64,000 nt of DNA from Lepraria neglecta (taxonomy: Eukaryota; Ascomycota; Lecanoromycetes; Lecanorales; Stereocaulaceae), in NCBI GenBank assembly GCA_033220425.1, contig CM065651.1, forward strand, positions 1,984,001 to 2,048,000. Direction: 5' to 3'. The notes under the pieces are model-generated. The model did not search any database. It was not told the origin of the DNA and worked only from the letters and a program-made list of their open reading frames with translations. Of this stretch, positions 10,801-20,245 are shown in pieces (position 1 is the stretch's first letter; each line of letters opens with the position of its first letter). The translations under genes were made by a program, and so were the position numbers.

Positions 10801-12061
10801 GCCGTGTTGAGCCTGTCATTGGTGCCTTGACAGAAGAAGTAGGACAGATGAGACTTGTCAAATTGTGTATTCAGCTCGTCCGAAAGCTCAGTGACGATAC
10901 CAATAAGAAGCATCGTCTTTCCCTTGCCTGCGTCGCCCTTGATCCAGAGAAGTCTCTTCGTATTGCCGTGATGCCAGTCGGTGAAGTCCTTATACTCCTG
11001 GTTGTCGAGAATCCACTTGTACGAGTCCTCGAGCAATTGATCCTTCCGCTTTTGAAGTGATTCGATCTCCATGGTCATATCTGCCACATACAACTTCTGC
11101 ATGATCTCGTCCTGTGCCTTGGAAATGTGCATATCGACAAGGAGTCTGAGGTAGGAATTGGCCTGCGTGACGCCAAATTGGCGGGCGGCCTCCTTGACGT
11201 AAGTCTCGGCTTTGATCACATCGTCTAGGCTTCCGCTCCAGTCGTCAAATTTGACCAGGTTCCGGAGATACTGGAGAACAGAATTTCGGTAGTTTACACA
11301 GATGCTCTTGATGATATACTTGAGAAGTACTTTGTATAGGCCGAGGATCCGATCCGCCAAGAGCCCGCGCAGTTCTGCAAAGCGCTCGTTGTTCTGGGAT
11401 GTCTCTTCGAGAAGGAGTTTCGAGAGGCTGGAGTACCATTTCATATTTTGGACGACCTTTTTAATTCCTTCTCGATTTGTTCTCGTCTCGTCGGATGGAT
11501 TCTGAAAGACCTACGAAATGTTAGAGTAAGTAGTTGAATATGGGATGGTACAATTGCCTGTAGTAGGACGCAGATACCAGCCCACGCAAGGGCAGCTATC
11601 GGAACGGCCTGCAGACCGCTACTTATTGCTTCCTTAACGGAGAGGACGATTTTTATTGCATCGCCAAAAAAAATTTCAGCCTTAGCTAGCTTCGCTGTGT
11701 TATCCAAGCCAGCATTTAGAAGGTCCTCCATCTGGGATCGTCTCTTCATTCGGTCCGTCTGCTCAATAATATTTTTCTTGGCTCCTTTAGAGCTGCCGAG
11801 GTCATGGGAGAGGACTGTCTCGTAGAAGTCGAATAACTTAGGTTCGTCCCGCTTGAGGTCGTCGTAGGCTTGGTCCCAGAGTTGCTCGGGTTGGATGGCG
11901 GGTTCTGTCTGAGCAGAGCTTTTGGACGGAGTTGCGGGCACGGCAGGTGGTGCAACCTTGCCATCTTGTCGGTTGCTATCATCCTTCTTTGACTTCTGCT
12001 GTTTCGAGAGTCTAAAGAGGCGCGAAGCTTTCCCAAGCGGGCGAGATCTTTCTTCAGGCAT
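7801..12061 (-). CDS. NACHT-WD40 STAND receptor (NWD family, NLR-like)
   Basis: Three exons join in phase: 12061-11558, 11510-9531 and 9477-7801, giving 1386 residues and no internal stop. The first intron (47 bp) has a GC donor, the second (53 bp) is GT-AG. The N-terminal part (about 60-290, LWDQAYDDLKRDEPKL then GLQAVPIAALAWAG) matches the NWD NACHT-NTPase N-terminal domain. Walker A, GDAGKGKT, is at 360-367 and Walker B, LAVDALDE, at 465-472; the sensor-like VTSR follows. Residues 900-1277 are nine 42-residue WD40 repeats that are nearly identical, then one degenerate blade and a C-terminal tail. In fungi such proteins (HET-E/HET-D relatives) sense non-self through the WD40 propeller and signal by NTP-driven oligomerisation. 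There is no HET or Goodbye-type effector domain in front of NACHT_N, so the output domain is unclear. It is the only intact NLR in the window. Confidence 0.93.
8131..9264 (-). repeat. Nine tandem 126-bp WD40-encoding repeats
   Basis: Nine units of exactly 126 bp, each coding for a 42-residue blade of the form CLQTLEGHS...KIWDTSSGE. A tenth, degenerate unit starts at 8130. Units differ at only a few codons, clustered at blade positions 10-13, 16, 22, 23, 29, 31 and 42. The 126-bp period is a multiple of three, which produces long open antisense frames that are not genes. Confidence 0.95.
11511..11557 (-). other. GC-AG intron in the NACHT-WD40 gene
   Basis: On the minus strand the exon ends CTACAG and the intron runs from GCAATTG to TTTCGTAG, with a CTAAC branch-like site near the 3' end. 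Splicing here joins ...CVLLQ to VFQNPSDE..., which restores the conserved N-terminal domain. Keeping the intron leaves the frame open for a while but then meets a stop before the NACHT domain. Confidence 0.75.
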
Positions 12062-12448
12062 AGCGCTTGAGCAGGCGATCGATAGGAGCGACCGTGGTAG
12101 CGGTTGGAGCAGAAAGAGCTGGCATCATGTCGTCTTCAGCCCAACCTTGCCCGACGTACCCGGCGGTTAATTATCGCAGGGCTGAAGAGGCTTGCAGCTG
12201 GCCAGTGCTTGTTAGAGGCCAATGGGATATCCCCAAGCCTGCGACGGCGCCATTGGCCCTGGTGCCAGATGATGCAAGCTAGAACCCGCGCCCAACCTGA
12301 GGGATTGAAGAGAAAAAGTACAACTGATTGGAAAAGGGTTTTACGAGGACGCGTTCAAGGCAAAGCGCCAAAGCCATGAAGACCTTGAGGGGTTTCCATC
12401 AGACGAAACCCTTTTATCGGGAGAACTGGGAAAGATTCAAGAGACCAC
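12062..12448. other. Upstream region of the NACHT-WD40 gene
   Basis: Holds the promoter of the minus-strand NLR gene. No TATA or other element could be assigned with confidence. The right end may include the N-terminal remains of the ankyrin fragment that follows. Confidence 0.4.
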
Positions 12449-12690
12449 TATATTTTGCGGCCGAGTAAGGGCGTAGAAGCATCGTTCAACTACTGCTCAA
12501 CGCTGGCGCTAACGTATACACCACCACTTACCACCAATGATAGCACTATATTACGCTACGATCACATATCATCAAGATGTCTACCAATTACTCTTAGACG
12601 CTGGGTCTGATATGTCTAAGAAGGATTGTTTCAGAATGACAGCGTCGGGCTACCACTCTGATCGGATGATTGAACTTTCGAAAAAGGAAA
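12449..12690 (+). pseudogene. Ankyrin-repeat fragment
   Basis: The plus strand reads YFAAE, a stop (TAA 12466-12468), then IVQLLLNAGANVYTTTY, a stop, and LYYATITYHQDVYQLLLDAGSDM. These are two ankyrin repeats in one piece of sequence interrupted by stops or frame changes. It is too short and damaged to be a gene; it is probably the relic of an NLR or ankyrin protein, families that are abundant nearby. Confidence 0.55.
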
Positions 12691-12773
12691 ACGGCGGATA
12701 TCATTACAGGATATCACTATCACATCCTCCCCTCCCCTTGTCTTCCTCTCCACTCCAAGTAGAGTGAACGCCC

Positions 12774-13400
12774 TCAACACGAGAGCAAGGACGCCACTTC
12801 ATCGCAATCTCCTTGGATTGCGATGTCCAAAGAAGCTCTCAAAGCAGCTGGCGGTGCGACATTGCTGATCCAGATTGTCAATCCACCTCGAGCCTTGGCT
12901 GCGCAACAGAGCTCTCTCACCAACCTCTTCGCTCCTGGCACTTGAAGAGTTGTCCCACCACAAGAACAACATCTGGACCTCTTCCTGTGTCTTGTACCGC
13001 CATAGCACCCATCATCTCTCCTCTGGGGTGCTCTTCTCCGTAGAGCACCACGTTAGGACGTAGTCTACCGATTCCGGAGGGTCTTTCTCCCTTTTTTTCT
13101 CGTTCCAAAGCCATCTCCTGGCATCTGGGGCAAGCCTCAGAGAAGTTCTCAGACGTGCGCGGCCCAGTCCACCCACAATACTGACATAAGACCTCATCGA
13201 TTCGGCCGTGGAGCTGTATAGTTCTTTCGCAAAGATGAGGGAGGCATCGCTCGATACAGTCAATATTTTGTGTGTGATGGCGAAGGAGACGGCCGTTATT
13301 GGCGATGCTGTCCATAAAGGTATGAAACGAAGGCTCAAAATGTGGACCAAAGAATGAACTATGAAAAGTGAATGCAGCTTGTCGAGTCTGAGGCCAGCCG
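12774..13400 (-). pseudogene. Sirtuin (Sir2-family NAD-dependent deacylase) fragment
   Basis: The minus strand reads GRLLRHHTQNIDCIE, QLHGRIDEVLCQYCGW and CPRC, then RLRPNVVLYGE and PDVVLVVG. These are the TQNID motif, the catalytic His in LHG, the two CxxC pairs of the zinc site, and the RPNVVLYGE and VVG blocks of sirtuins, in the usual order. After VVG the frame shifts by one base; the continuation (TTLQVPGAKRLVRELC, then LTIWISN) is in the next frame and ends at TGA 12774-12776. The N-terminal GAGxS NAD-binding segment is missing or unreadable. It resembles fungal Hst-type sirtuins. As it stands it is a truncated, frameshifted pseudogene; a sequencing error could explain the frameshift but not the missing N-terminus. 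Confidence 0.75.
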
Positions 13401-14582
13401 AACGATGTATTCAGAAGTATAGAGGGTCGCGATCGATGTGGACTCCCTTCGACTGAGTCGGTGGCGCTGGTATTGCGCCGGCGAAGTGGTTGTCATAGCT
13501 GTTAACATAGTCCGGATTGTGCGTTGATCGTTATTTGAACAGCGTAATAAGAGCCGGTACGAAAGAGACGGGGGCAATAAGGTGTGCCAGGCGAAAGGAA
13601 GGTCAGAGGAGATGGTGATGGATAGATTGGAGACGAAATATAGACGTATGGTATTTCATGCGTGCGAATAGGATCGAGGCCCAGGCACAGATGAAGCCAT
13701 TGAATATGGTGCCGTCAAGGCGTTGGGCCTGCAGGGCGGCCGCTAACGAGGGGCGATGGAAGGCGGGCTTACGGCCTGCGTGCTGCGCCCCTGCACTGCC
13801 CCGTAATTCAAAAGAGTACTCCAGGCCGCCATCTCGTACAGCTTTTTACCGGTCGATACCGTGATTTTAGTTCCACTTGTAAGATGCTTAAAATAAAATG
13901 TGAGAAGACTGCGTGAAACGGCGTTGAGACCATCTCAAACCCGACGTGTTTTCACCTGCACACAGAATATCCGCGTCTTCAGTAGCATTGTGGTCCGCGA
14001 GCGGGACAAATTCTCCAATTGTAGGCGATATGCTGCAGAATCGCGTCTAATGCAAGAACTTGGGCTGGACACTTGCATACACAGAGCGGTTCGTCCGACG
14101 CGGCTAGAGAATCAGCATGCCTCGGCATTTGGCGAGCCTAGTTGTACCGCGCTGTACCACCTCCTTGGGTGAGATCCTTATCTCTTGAGCATCGAATTCT
14201 AGTGATGCTCGTAGATGACCATAGTTAGCTACCTCGAGAGCGGTGGACCTCATTCCGATTTTTGGCAAAGTGAAAGATTTAAGACCATCTAATCCACGTA
14301 CTCGTTGAAGGGCCCATCTTCTGAGCTGGATTTGGCTCGTTAGTCTCCGAAGACTTAAAGTGCGATGATCCTATGGGAGGCTCGGAGGATCCGATGCTGG
14401 CTCGGTCCGTCTCAAGCTCCGACCTTCTTGATTGTTTATTTTGCAACCCCAAACCCAACCCCAACATCTTTTCCCGACTTGTTCTCAAGGCTCAGCGCAG
14501 TCCGTGATCGGCTACGGGCGGGTTGCACTTTGCGTCTAAGATCTTATAGATTGACTTCCTTAGCGATTGTAGCTGCTAGCCG
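13401..14582. other. Intergenic, nothing recognised
   Basis: Contains a GC-rich patch at about 13710-13810 in an otherwise average stretch. The ORFs at 13658-13864 and 13900-14172 show no family features. The right end is the upstream region of the family gene at 14583. Confidence 0.4.
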
Positions 14583-15452
14583 ATGATGGCTTCAGCCTCC
14601 ATGCATGATTTGGACCGAGTCAGAGATGTCAAGCAAGACCTTCAGTTCGCTCCCCAAGGAATCGCCGATGGTCGGGAAGACCAAGGGTATCATATTCACG
14701 CCCAGCTTGTTAACATCCCCGATTCTTCGAAGAAGGCTAGGCTCTTCACGTTACCTCGTGAGCTTCGCGACATGATCTACAGCGACCTTGTGCAATCTGG
14801 TCAGGTCAATATTCTCCGAGCTTCCAAGTCCTTGCACAAAGAAGCTACAGAAACAGTCCTCAAGGAAGGCGTCTGTCGGCTCCACCTCAATAATCTCACG
14901 GAACAGCACACTCCCAAGTCCCACGTGCAAGAACCTTTCCCTTCCAAGATCCAAAACTTTAGCATTCGAATTCCCGTTTCTGAGAAAAATCACATCGTGC
15001 CGAGCCTTTGTCTCAAGCCTTTCCGGAGACTCGCCCGCTCGGACGTTGCGCGACAAGATTGTCATGTAACCTTCGTCATACTCGACTGTCACATGAGTCT
15101 AGATGTCAATAGGCTGAGATCTCTACCAACCTTGCTTGCCCATGTCGAGACTCTCATCCAGTTCAAGGCGCTCTATGTGAAAGTTCAAGTTGAAGGACCC
15201 ATCAGCAACGAAGACCGTAGGTGGGCCGATCGAGGATATCAGGGGATGAAAGACGATCTACAAGAGATCGTCTTCAACAACATTAGGACAACTTTGGAAG
15301 GGACGTTAGGTACTGCCTCTTGGCATGACAGGGACTCATCACAGCGATACTTAGAATTTCGTCCCCACACACATCTGGAAGCTCATCCGAAGAGCCTATC
15401 AAAGAGGGTCCAAAACCGCATTACCCGTTGGAGACGTTGGAGGGAGTTCTAG
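14583..15452 (+). CDS. LPxELRxxIY (2EXR/F-box-like) family protein, intact
   Basis: A 289-residue intact ORF and the best reference copy of the family expanded in this window. After a variable N-terminus comes the core LFTLPRELRDMIYSDLV (about 54-70), then ILRASKSLHKEA, a region of alternating strands (KIQNFSIRIPV), a VARQDCHVTFVILD block, and the C-terminal QRYLEFRP motif followed by a basic tail. The core resembles the start of 2EXR and F-box-like domains (LPxELR plus aromatic residues), which suggests a protein-binding helix, but no function is established for this short family. A start at the second Met is possible. No intron is needed. Confidence 0.7.
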   Translation: MMASASMHDLDRVRDVKQDLQFAPQGIADGREDQGYHIHAQLVNIPDSSKKARLFTLPRELRDMIYSDLVQSGQVNILRASKSLHKEATETVLKEGVCRLHLNNLTEQHTPKSHVQEPFPSKIQNFSIRIPVSEKNHIVPSLCLKPFRRLARSDVARQDCHVTFVILDCHMSLDVNRLRSLPTLLAHVETLIQFKALYVKVQVEGPISNEDRRWADRGYQGMKDDLQEIVFNNIRTTLEGTLGTASWHDRDSSQRYLEFRPHTHLEAHPKSLSKRVQNRITRWRRWREF

Positions 15453-15958
15453 GCACGAAGAACATTGGTATGGCGGCATGCAGATATTATTCTCCAAAAG
15501 GCTGGTAGGGTCCGGAGTCTTAATGTGTTATGTTGTACGCTGGCTTCCAGCTAGTAAAAGAACTCTAGCGAGCCTCCTTCAAATTACCCTTTGATAGCTC
15601 CAGTCGTGACGAGTTGGACAGTGGAGAGTCGTAAAGTTCCAGTTGCACGGATTGGTTAGTGTGGGCTATAGTGTAGCTCCATAAGGTATAAGCACGGTAT
15701 CATACAATGCGAATCTCAAGACGGGTCCTTATGGCATCGTAGCTTCGAATCAATCAGGTAGAATGTTGACACAGGAAGCAGAGAGAAAGATTTCAAAGAA
15801 TCAGTCTCCTATGATGACTAAGCAAGACAACGCGTCCAAACTGAGCGCGCCCATTACCCAATTTTCTCCAACAATTTACTCATAGGTCACAATTTGCCAT
15901 TTGCTAACGCAGTACACGGTGAGCAGCTTGAGGGTCCTCAGATCAGAACTAACTAGTA
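15453..15958. other. Intergenic, nothing recognised
   Basis: Downstream flank of the family gene and upstream flank of the acidic pseudogene. No ORF of note. Confidence 0.45.
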
Positions 15959-16932
15959 ATGCCCCTGCGTATACGGTCCAATGGTGCCATCACGAAGCCC
16001 TCCTCTTCAGCGAGTCGAGCAATTGCGAAAACGGCTGCAAGGAGGGTTATTGATTTGACGCAGGATTCTGACGAGGAGTCCGGACAACGCTCATGATACG
16101 AAGAGGGCGGAGAAGCTGAAGGAGATTCAGATGAGGATGCAGACGAAGAGGAGGAGTCAGATGTTAAGTTTGAAGGAACAGAGGCGTCCGAAGACGAGCA
16201 AGTACCAAGCGGACGGAGTTCGAGAGCAGCTCCGCCAATGCCTATTAGGCAGGAAATCCTCCGCCAGCAACCCGATCGACCCCTTCAGTCAGAGTATATC
16301 CTCGAGGATACGTTCGTTGTGACGAGCACCTATCATGCGCCCCTGGGATTCTCCGGACGATCATACCACCTTGGGCGTTTACAACACAGAGTCAGAAGCC
16401 ATGCACGCTGCTCAGAAACACTACAACTCGGATCAAATACAAAGGAGTGATGGGTGGAAGTCCAGATGGCGGCAGGACTCTGCGAATATCTTCGTACTAC
16501 ATGGCGAAGTAGACGATGGTGAGGATGAATCTGAGACTTGTGAGATTACGATACAAAAGTTCCAGCAAAGGCGGAAGAAACATATCCAGGTTGTTGAGGT
16601 CCAATATAAGCCTACACCAAGGGACTATCAATGTGTTTACGTGGTCAGGGAAGAGCAGAGGATGGATGTAGGAGCCGATGACATTCAAAATGTATTCTAC
16701 AACGAGGACGGAGACCTCAAAGATATCCAGCTACACGGCATATACAAACAAAAGCCTGGATGCTGCAAATGAAGCCGCCCGTGAGATCTATGACGATCCT
16801 CTCGAGGAATTAGGTGACGAGGCTGACGCCATAGAGGATAAATTGAAGCGAGGAATGGTAACAATACGTGTGGAGGACCGGAATGAGGGGACGACTTATC
16901 TGGTTACGGTTGAGAAAATGCACCTACAATGA
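15959..16932 (+). pseudogene. Acidic hypothetical protein with two related domains, frameshifted
   Basis: Starting at ATG 15959 the frame encodes a basic head (RAIAKTAARRVIDL), a TGA stop at about 16094, and a long Glu/Asp-rich stretch. It then reads to about 16335, where a one-base shift in a C run moves it to a frame with WDSPDDHTTLGVYNTESEA followed by AAQKHYNS. A second one-base shift at about 16755 leads to SLDAANEAAREIYDD and ends at TGA 16930-16932. The two AA(Q/R)-containing blocks look like two copies of one small domain (GVYNTxxxAxxAA versus GIYxxxxDAANEAA). Not recognised. The three lesions make this a pseudogene unless the assembly is wrong at homopolymers. Confidence 0.5.
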
Positions 16933-17586
16933 AGGAGACCATTCTTGAGCAAGACATGTCGAGATTGTCATTCTTCATGCAGCATCCCAATTGCTCCCTA
17001 ACTATATGATCGTGACCCGTCTACAAATTAACGTACTGGAAAATCGCATAGAGGCCATATTGGCTGCACAATGACGAGCAGTTGTCCCGCCTCATAGCTT
17101 TGAGTGCCTCTCTTCAGCAGGGCCTTCTCTTGATTAGCGATTGATGAATTCCGATCTCCGGGCAAAAGCACAACAGCCATCAGAATTCACTCTCATCGGA
17201 ACTTCGCCATGGCAAATCAAGGCCCGACATAAGTGACGCTCCGCGGCGACGGATGCCAGTGAACATGATGTATGAATGTCGTCGGTTCTCGTGGACTTCA
17301 TTACCATGTTGGTCATGCACAGGGCGCCCAGAGAATCTGCTCCACTTCCGTACAAGGCCAACATCACTGGATTCCTAAGCCCGAAACCCCCACATCATCA
17401 ACGGTGACACAATGACGTGTTCGACAAATTGCCAGTTCGTCACGGGGCTTTTAAAAGGCGGTCTCGTCACATCGCCCTTGTAATAATTTTCTCCTCGTGT
17501 TCAGAATCAAACGCTAGATTGGTGATCTCTCACGCATCCAGGCACACACTCATATCTATACTCGTATCCAAACTCACCAGCACTAA
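16933..17586. other. Intergenic, nothing recognised
   Basis: Short overlapping ORFs only; no family features. The right end is the upstream region of the EthD pseudogene. Confidence 0.45.
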
Positions 17587-18042
17587 ATGCCCTACGTCGT
17601 CCTATTCTTCGTTACCCGCAAGACCGGCATGCTCCCAGCCGACTTCAAAAACCACTTCGAAACCAGCCACATCCCGCTGATGCAGTTCCTCACCGGTCGT
17701 CACTTCCCCAAAATCCATGTTCGACGCTACATCCAATGACTAGATGGTAGTCCCTCATCTACCGACCTTGGCGTGAGCCAATCTAACTACCCAGCTACAG
17801 TCATAGTCGGAACGGAGGCTGATTTCGAGTTCGATGCGATTGCGGAATTGATCTTCGATGATAAGGCGGCATCCGACAAATTCTTCGAGCTCATCAATGA
17901 TTAGGAGGCGTTGGCGACGCGTGTCAAGGAGGAAGAGACGTTTTTGGATCGGAGCAAGACTAAGGCGGTAGTTGTGGGAGATGTGATTACGACGACTGGT
18001 ACGACCGAGGCGACTGGCCCAGCGACGACCGGGTTAGCTTGA
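17587..18042 (+). pseudogene. EthD-domain protein with two in-frame stops
   Basis: One frame runs from ATG 17587 to TGA 18040-18042, about 151 codons. It opens MPYVVLFFVTRKTGMLPADF, then FETSHIPLMQFLTG, typical of small fungal EthD-fold proteins (dimeric alpha/beta barrels of the ferredoxin-like class). The latter half (DFEFDAIAELIFDDKAA, then EEETFLDRSKTKAVVVGD) fits the same family. Two stops interrupt it: TGA 17737-17739 and TAG 17902-17904. CGA to TGA and CAG to TAG would explain both and leave the rest of the frame undisturbed, so the gene died by point mutation, not by indels. Function of the fungal family is not well defined; some members act near polyketide or pigment pathways. Confidence 0.8.
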
Positions 18043-18734
18043 GATTGCGGGGTGGACCACGGAGGGATGGATTGGCATACGGTAATGACTGGCGAGGTCT
18101 TGATGGAGGCCCAAAGATTTCCCAATGGCCTGAAGATAGAGGCATTGGTGATAGATTCGAAAGTTTGGCTGGCTGCTGTGTCAAATTAAGCTAACATAGC
18201 CCTTACTACTGCTGACCATTCAAGGAATATTCTTGTCCAACACCTTCATTTGTGCTCCAGCGGTCTTCTGCGCGCCTCCTGATACCTGTGATCAGACGGC
18301 TCCCTTCTTTCAAGACTTTCTGAGCAGAATCTCTTCACCGTTTTCCTGTTCCATGACCTAGGGGCTGTAGCCCAGAGGTTTATCTGCCATTGACTATGGA
18401 CTATACAGTGGCCTTCTTTCTTACGATGGTAGAGCTTCCACGCTCTATTGAAATAATCCACTGTCCCTTGTACATGACGCCGTGCCAAGTACGCGATCCA
18501 TGGTACAGAAAAAGGGTTCTGCGCTTGGGGTGCTTGCCATGGTAATGCGTCGTTGTAAGCGAGGGCTGAATGCGGCTCTTCTCTCGCAGACTGCAGGCTA
18601 CACAGCTAGTCATTGTGGCCCACTTTCTCCGAAGGAGTCCTAGAAGGGAGCCATACACTGACCTCCTGTTCCCTAAGCCGACCAAAGCGGCAGCCATCGG
18701 TCCGAATCATACGCAGGCTTAGTAGTCTAGTGGT
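18043..18734. other. Intergenic, nothing recognised
   Basis: Unassigned minus-strand ORFs at 18246-18488 and 18401-18697 follow the transposase remnant and may be its decayed downstream part, but I see no DDE motifs in them. Confidence 0.3.
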
Positions 18735-19080
18735 TAAGATGTATGATATTACGCTCAAGTAATTCTGTTGCCATTTGACGAAAGTGCTCAACACGTGATA
18801 GCCACCCCCAAGCTTGCAGGCGTCGAATATATGATTCCAGCTCTGCTTCTTCCTCAGGACAAAGTCTCTAGCGCCGCTCGTTATACTGCTGAGCTGAGCC
18901 TCCTCTATTAATACGATCGTATAGTGTAGATTTAGGAATCCCATGACGTTTAGCAATTTTTCTCCCTGAGATAATGCCATCTGCATCCTTCCAGGCAGTG
19001 TGGGCGAGGTCTGTAGGCTCTGCTTTCGGTAGTTCGATATCGTCAGGATCGGTAGGAGGTCGACGGGCGTTCCTAGGCAT
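18735..19080 (-). mobile_element. CENP-B/pogo-type transposase N-terminal remnant
   Basis: From ATG at 19078-19080 the frame reads a basic head, DADGIISGRKIAKRHGIPKS then TLYDRINRGG (a psq-type helix-turn-helix), a TAG stop after NERR, and CPEEEAELESYI, LQAWGWLSRVEHFRQMATEL. This is the usual start of fungal pogo/Fot-like transposases: psq helix followed by the CENP-B-type second HTH. The TAG sits where Gln is common in relatives, so CAG to TAG is likely. The frame decays near 18735 and no DDE domain follows. Short direct repeats (GTCCGG-TGTTAGGTG and GTCCGG-TGTCGGGTG type) at 19177-19211 upstream may be part of the terminal region. Confidence 0.75.
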
Positions 19081-19294
19081 CGTAAGTGTAAAAAAGAACT
19101 GTAGTTGATATGGAATAAATAAAATAAGTCGATTCCTGCAATACAAAAATCGAAATAGGAGTCTCAGCCCTATAGGGCTGTCCGGCTGTTAGGTGTGTCC
19201 GGTTGTCGGGTGAACTCTTCTAGTCTGCGCTAGTGTGCCGCGATATTTACTTGCCAACAATTTGGCATCTATCAACCATTGCATCACGACTACA

Positions 19295-20245
19295 ATGGAT
19301 ATAAACACGAGAAGCGGACTTCTTCAGCTTTCTGACCTCGTCCGGTCATTCCACGCCTCATTCGGGGACAATACCAGAGTTCAAGGAGACCCGATCTCAG
19401 ATAGTCTTTCCAACACTTTTCGGCTAACATTAATTCCTTAAAAATGTCAAGTCTTTTGGAAACCTCGACCTCTTAACTAAGACGCCTTTAGTAATACGGT
19501 CAGCAAAGTCAGAGATGAACGATATGAGCTTCCCGCCTATTTACTATTTCCGCCCGTAGGAAAATATTTCGAGATAGACGAGGCGTACCACAGAAGCAGT
19601 AGCACTCACGCCGATATCCTTACTTATGTATCCAATGGCATCTTTTACAGCGACGACTTTTGCGACACCGAAACCGGCCAGTGTGAATTCCTTTGCTTTG
19701 AGTATGCGCTCTATCTCTCTTCCCCAACCTAGGATGCTTAGAGTACAGTGCGGTGCTAATTTCGCGCCCAGGGATTTATACGTCTATCATCAGATATTCG
19801 TGGAAAGTATTCTCGTCTTCTGCTCGCCTCCCAGGCCCTATATTACTGTTGTATCCATCCAGCCACAACAAGGACCTCCTGATAACCTCGTGCTCACCGA
19901 GCTACTCACCTTGATATACTGGGGGACGCATTTCGCCCGTCGTGTAAGAAAATACGGTTCATTGCCTATAAGTGATGTGCTTATATCGAGATGACAAGGA
20001 AAGGACTGATGTGTGGCTGCTTATAGATACGAGTGGTTTTAATCTGCGATACCAAGGCACGTTTCCTATCGGCGAACCTGAGCCCCGAGTACTTGAGATA
20101 TATAGCGAGAGAAAAACCAGATAAGGAAGATCTCCCAGGGAAGCTGGATATTAATATTGGGGCATACTATGAGATGAGCAAAGACGAGGAAGTTGTACAG
20201 TTTATGAGAGAGCTCGTGGATATCCCTGTTTCTCGTTCCGTTTAA
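19295..20245 (+). pseudogene. Unrecognised protein relic with several stops
   Basis: One frame from ATG 19295 carries coherent protein-like sequence: SGLLQLSDLVRSFHASFGD, stops TAA at about 19439 and 19474, then ERYELPAYLLFPPVGKYFEI, a Cys-containing stretch and further stops near 19728. The same frame resumes at about 20033 with KARFLSANLSPEYLRYIARE and ends at TAA 20243-20245 after DIPVSRSV. In between, the best reading moves through other frames. The early stops fit CAA to TAA. I do not recognise the family. Confidence 0.4.

Noticed and set aside
18700-18745. A tRNA-like box A (TAGTCTAGTGG) near the pogo-type remnant
   Set aside because: No matching box B, T arm or acceptor stem follows, and the sequence lies in the decayed transposase frame.
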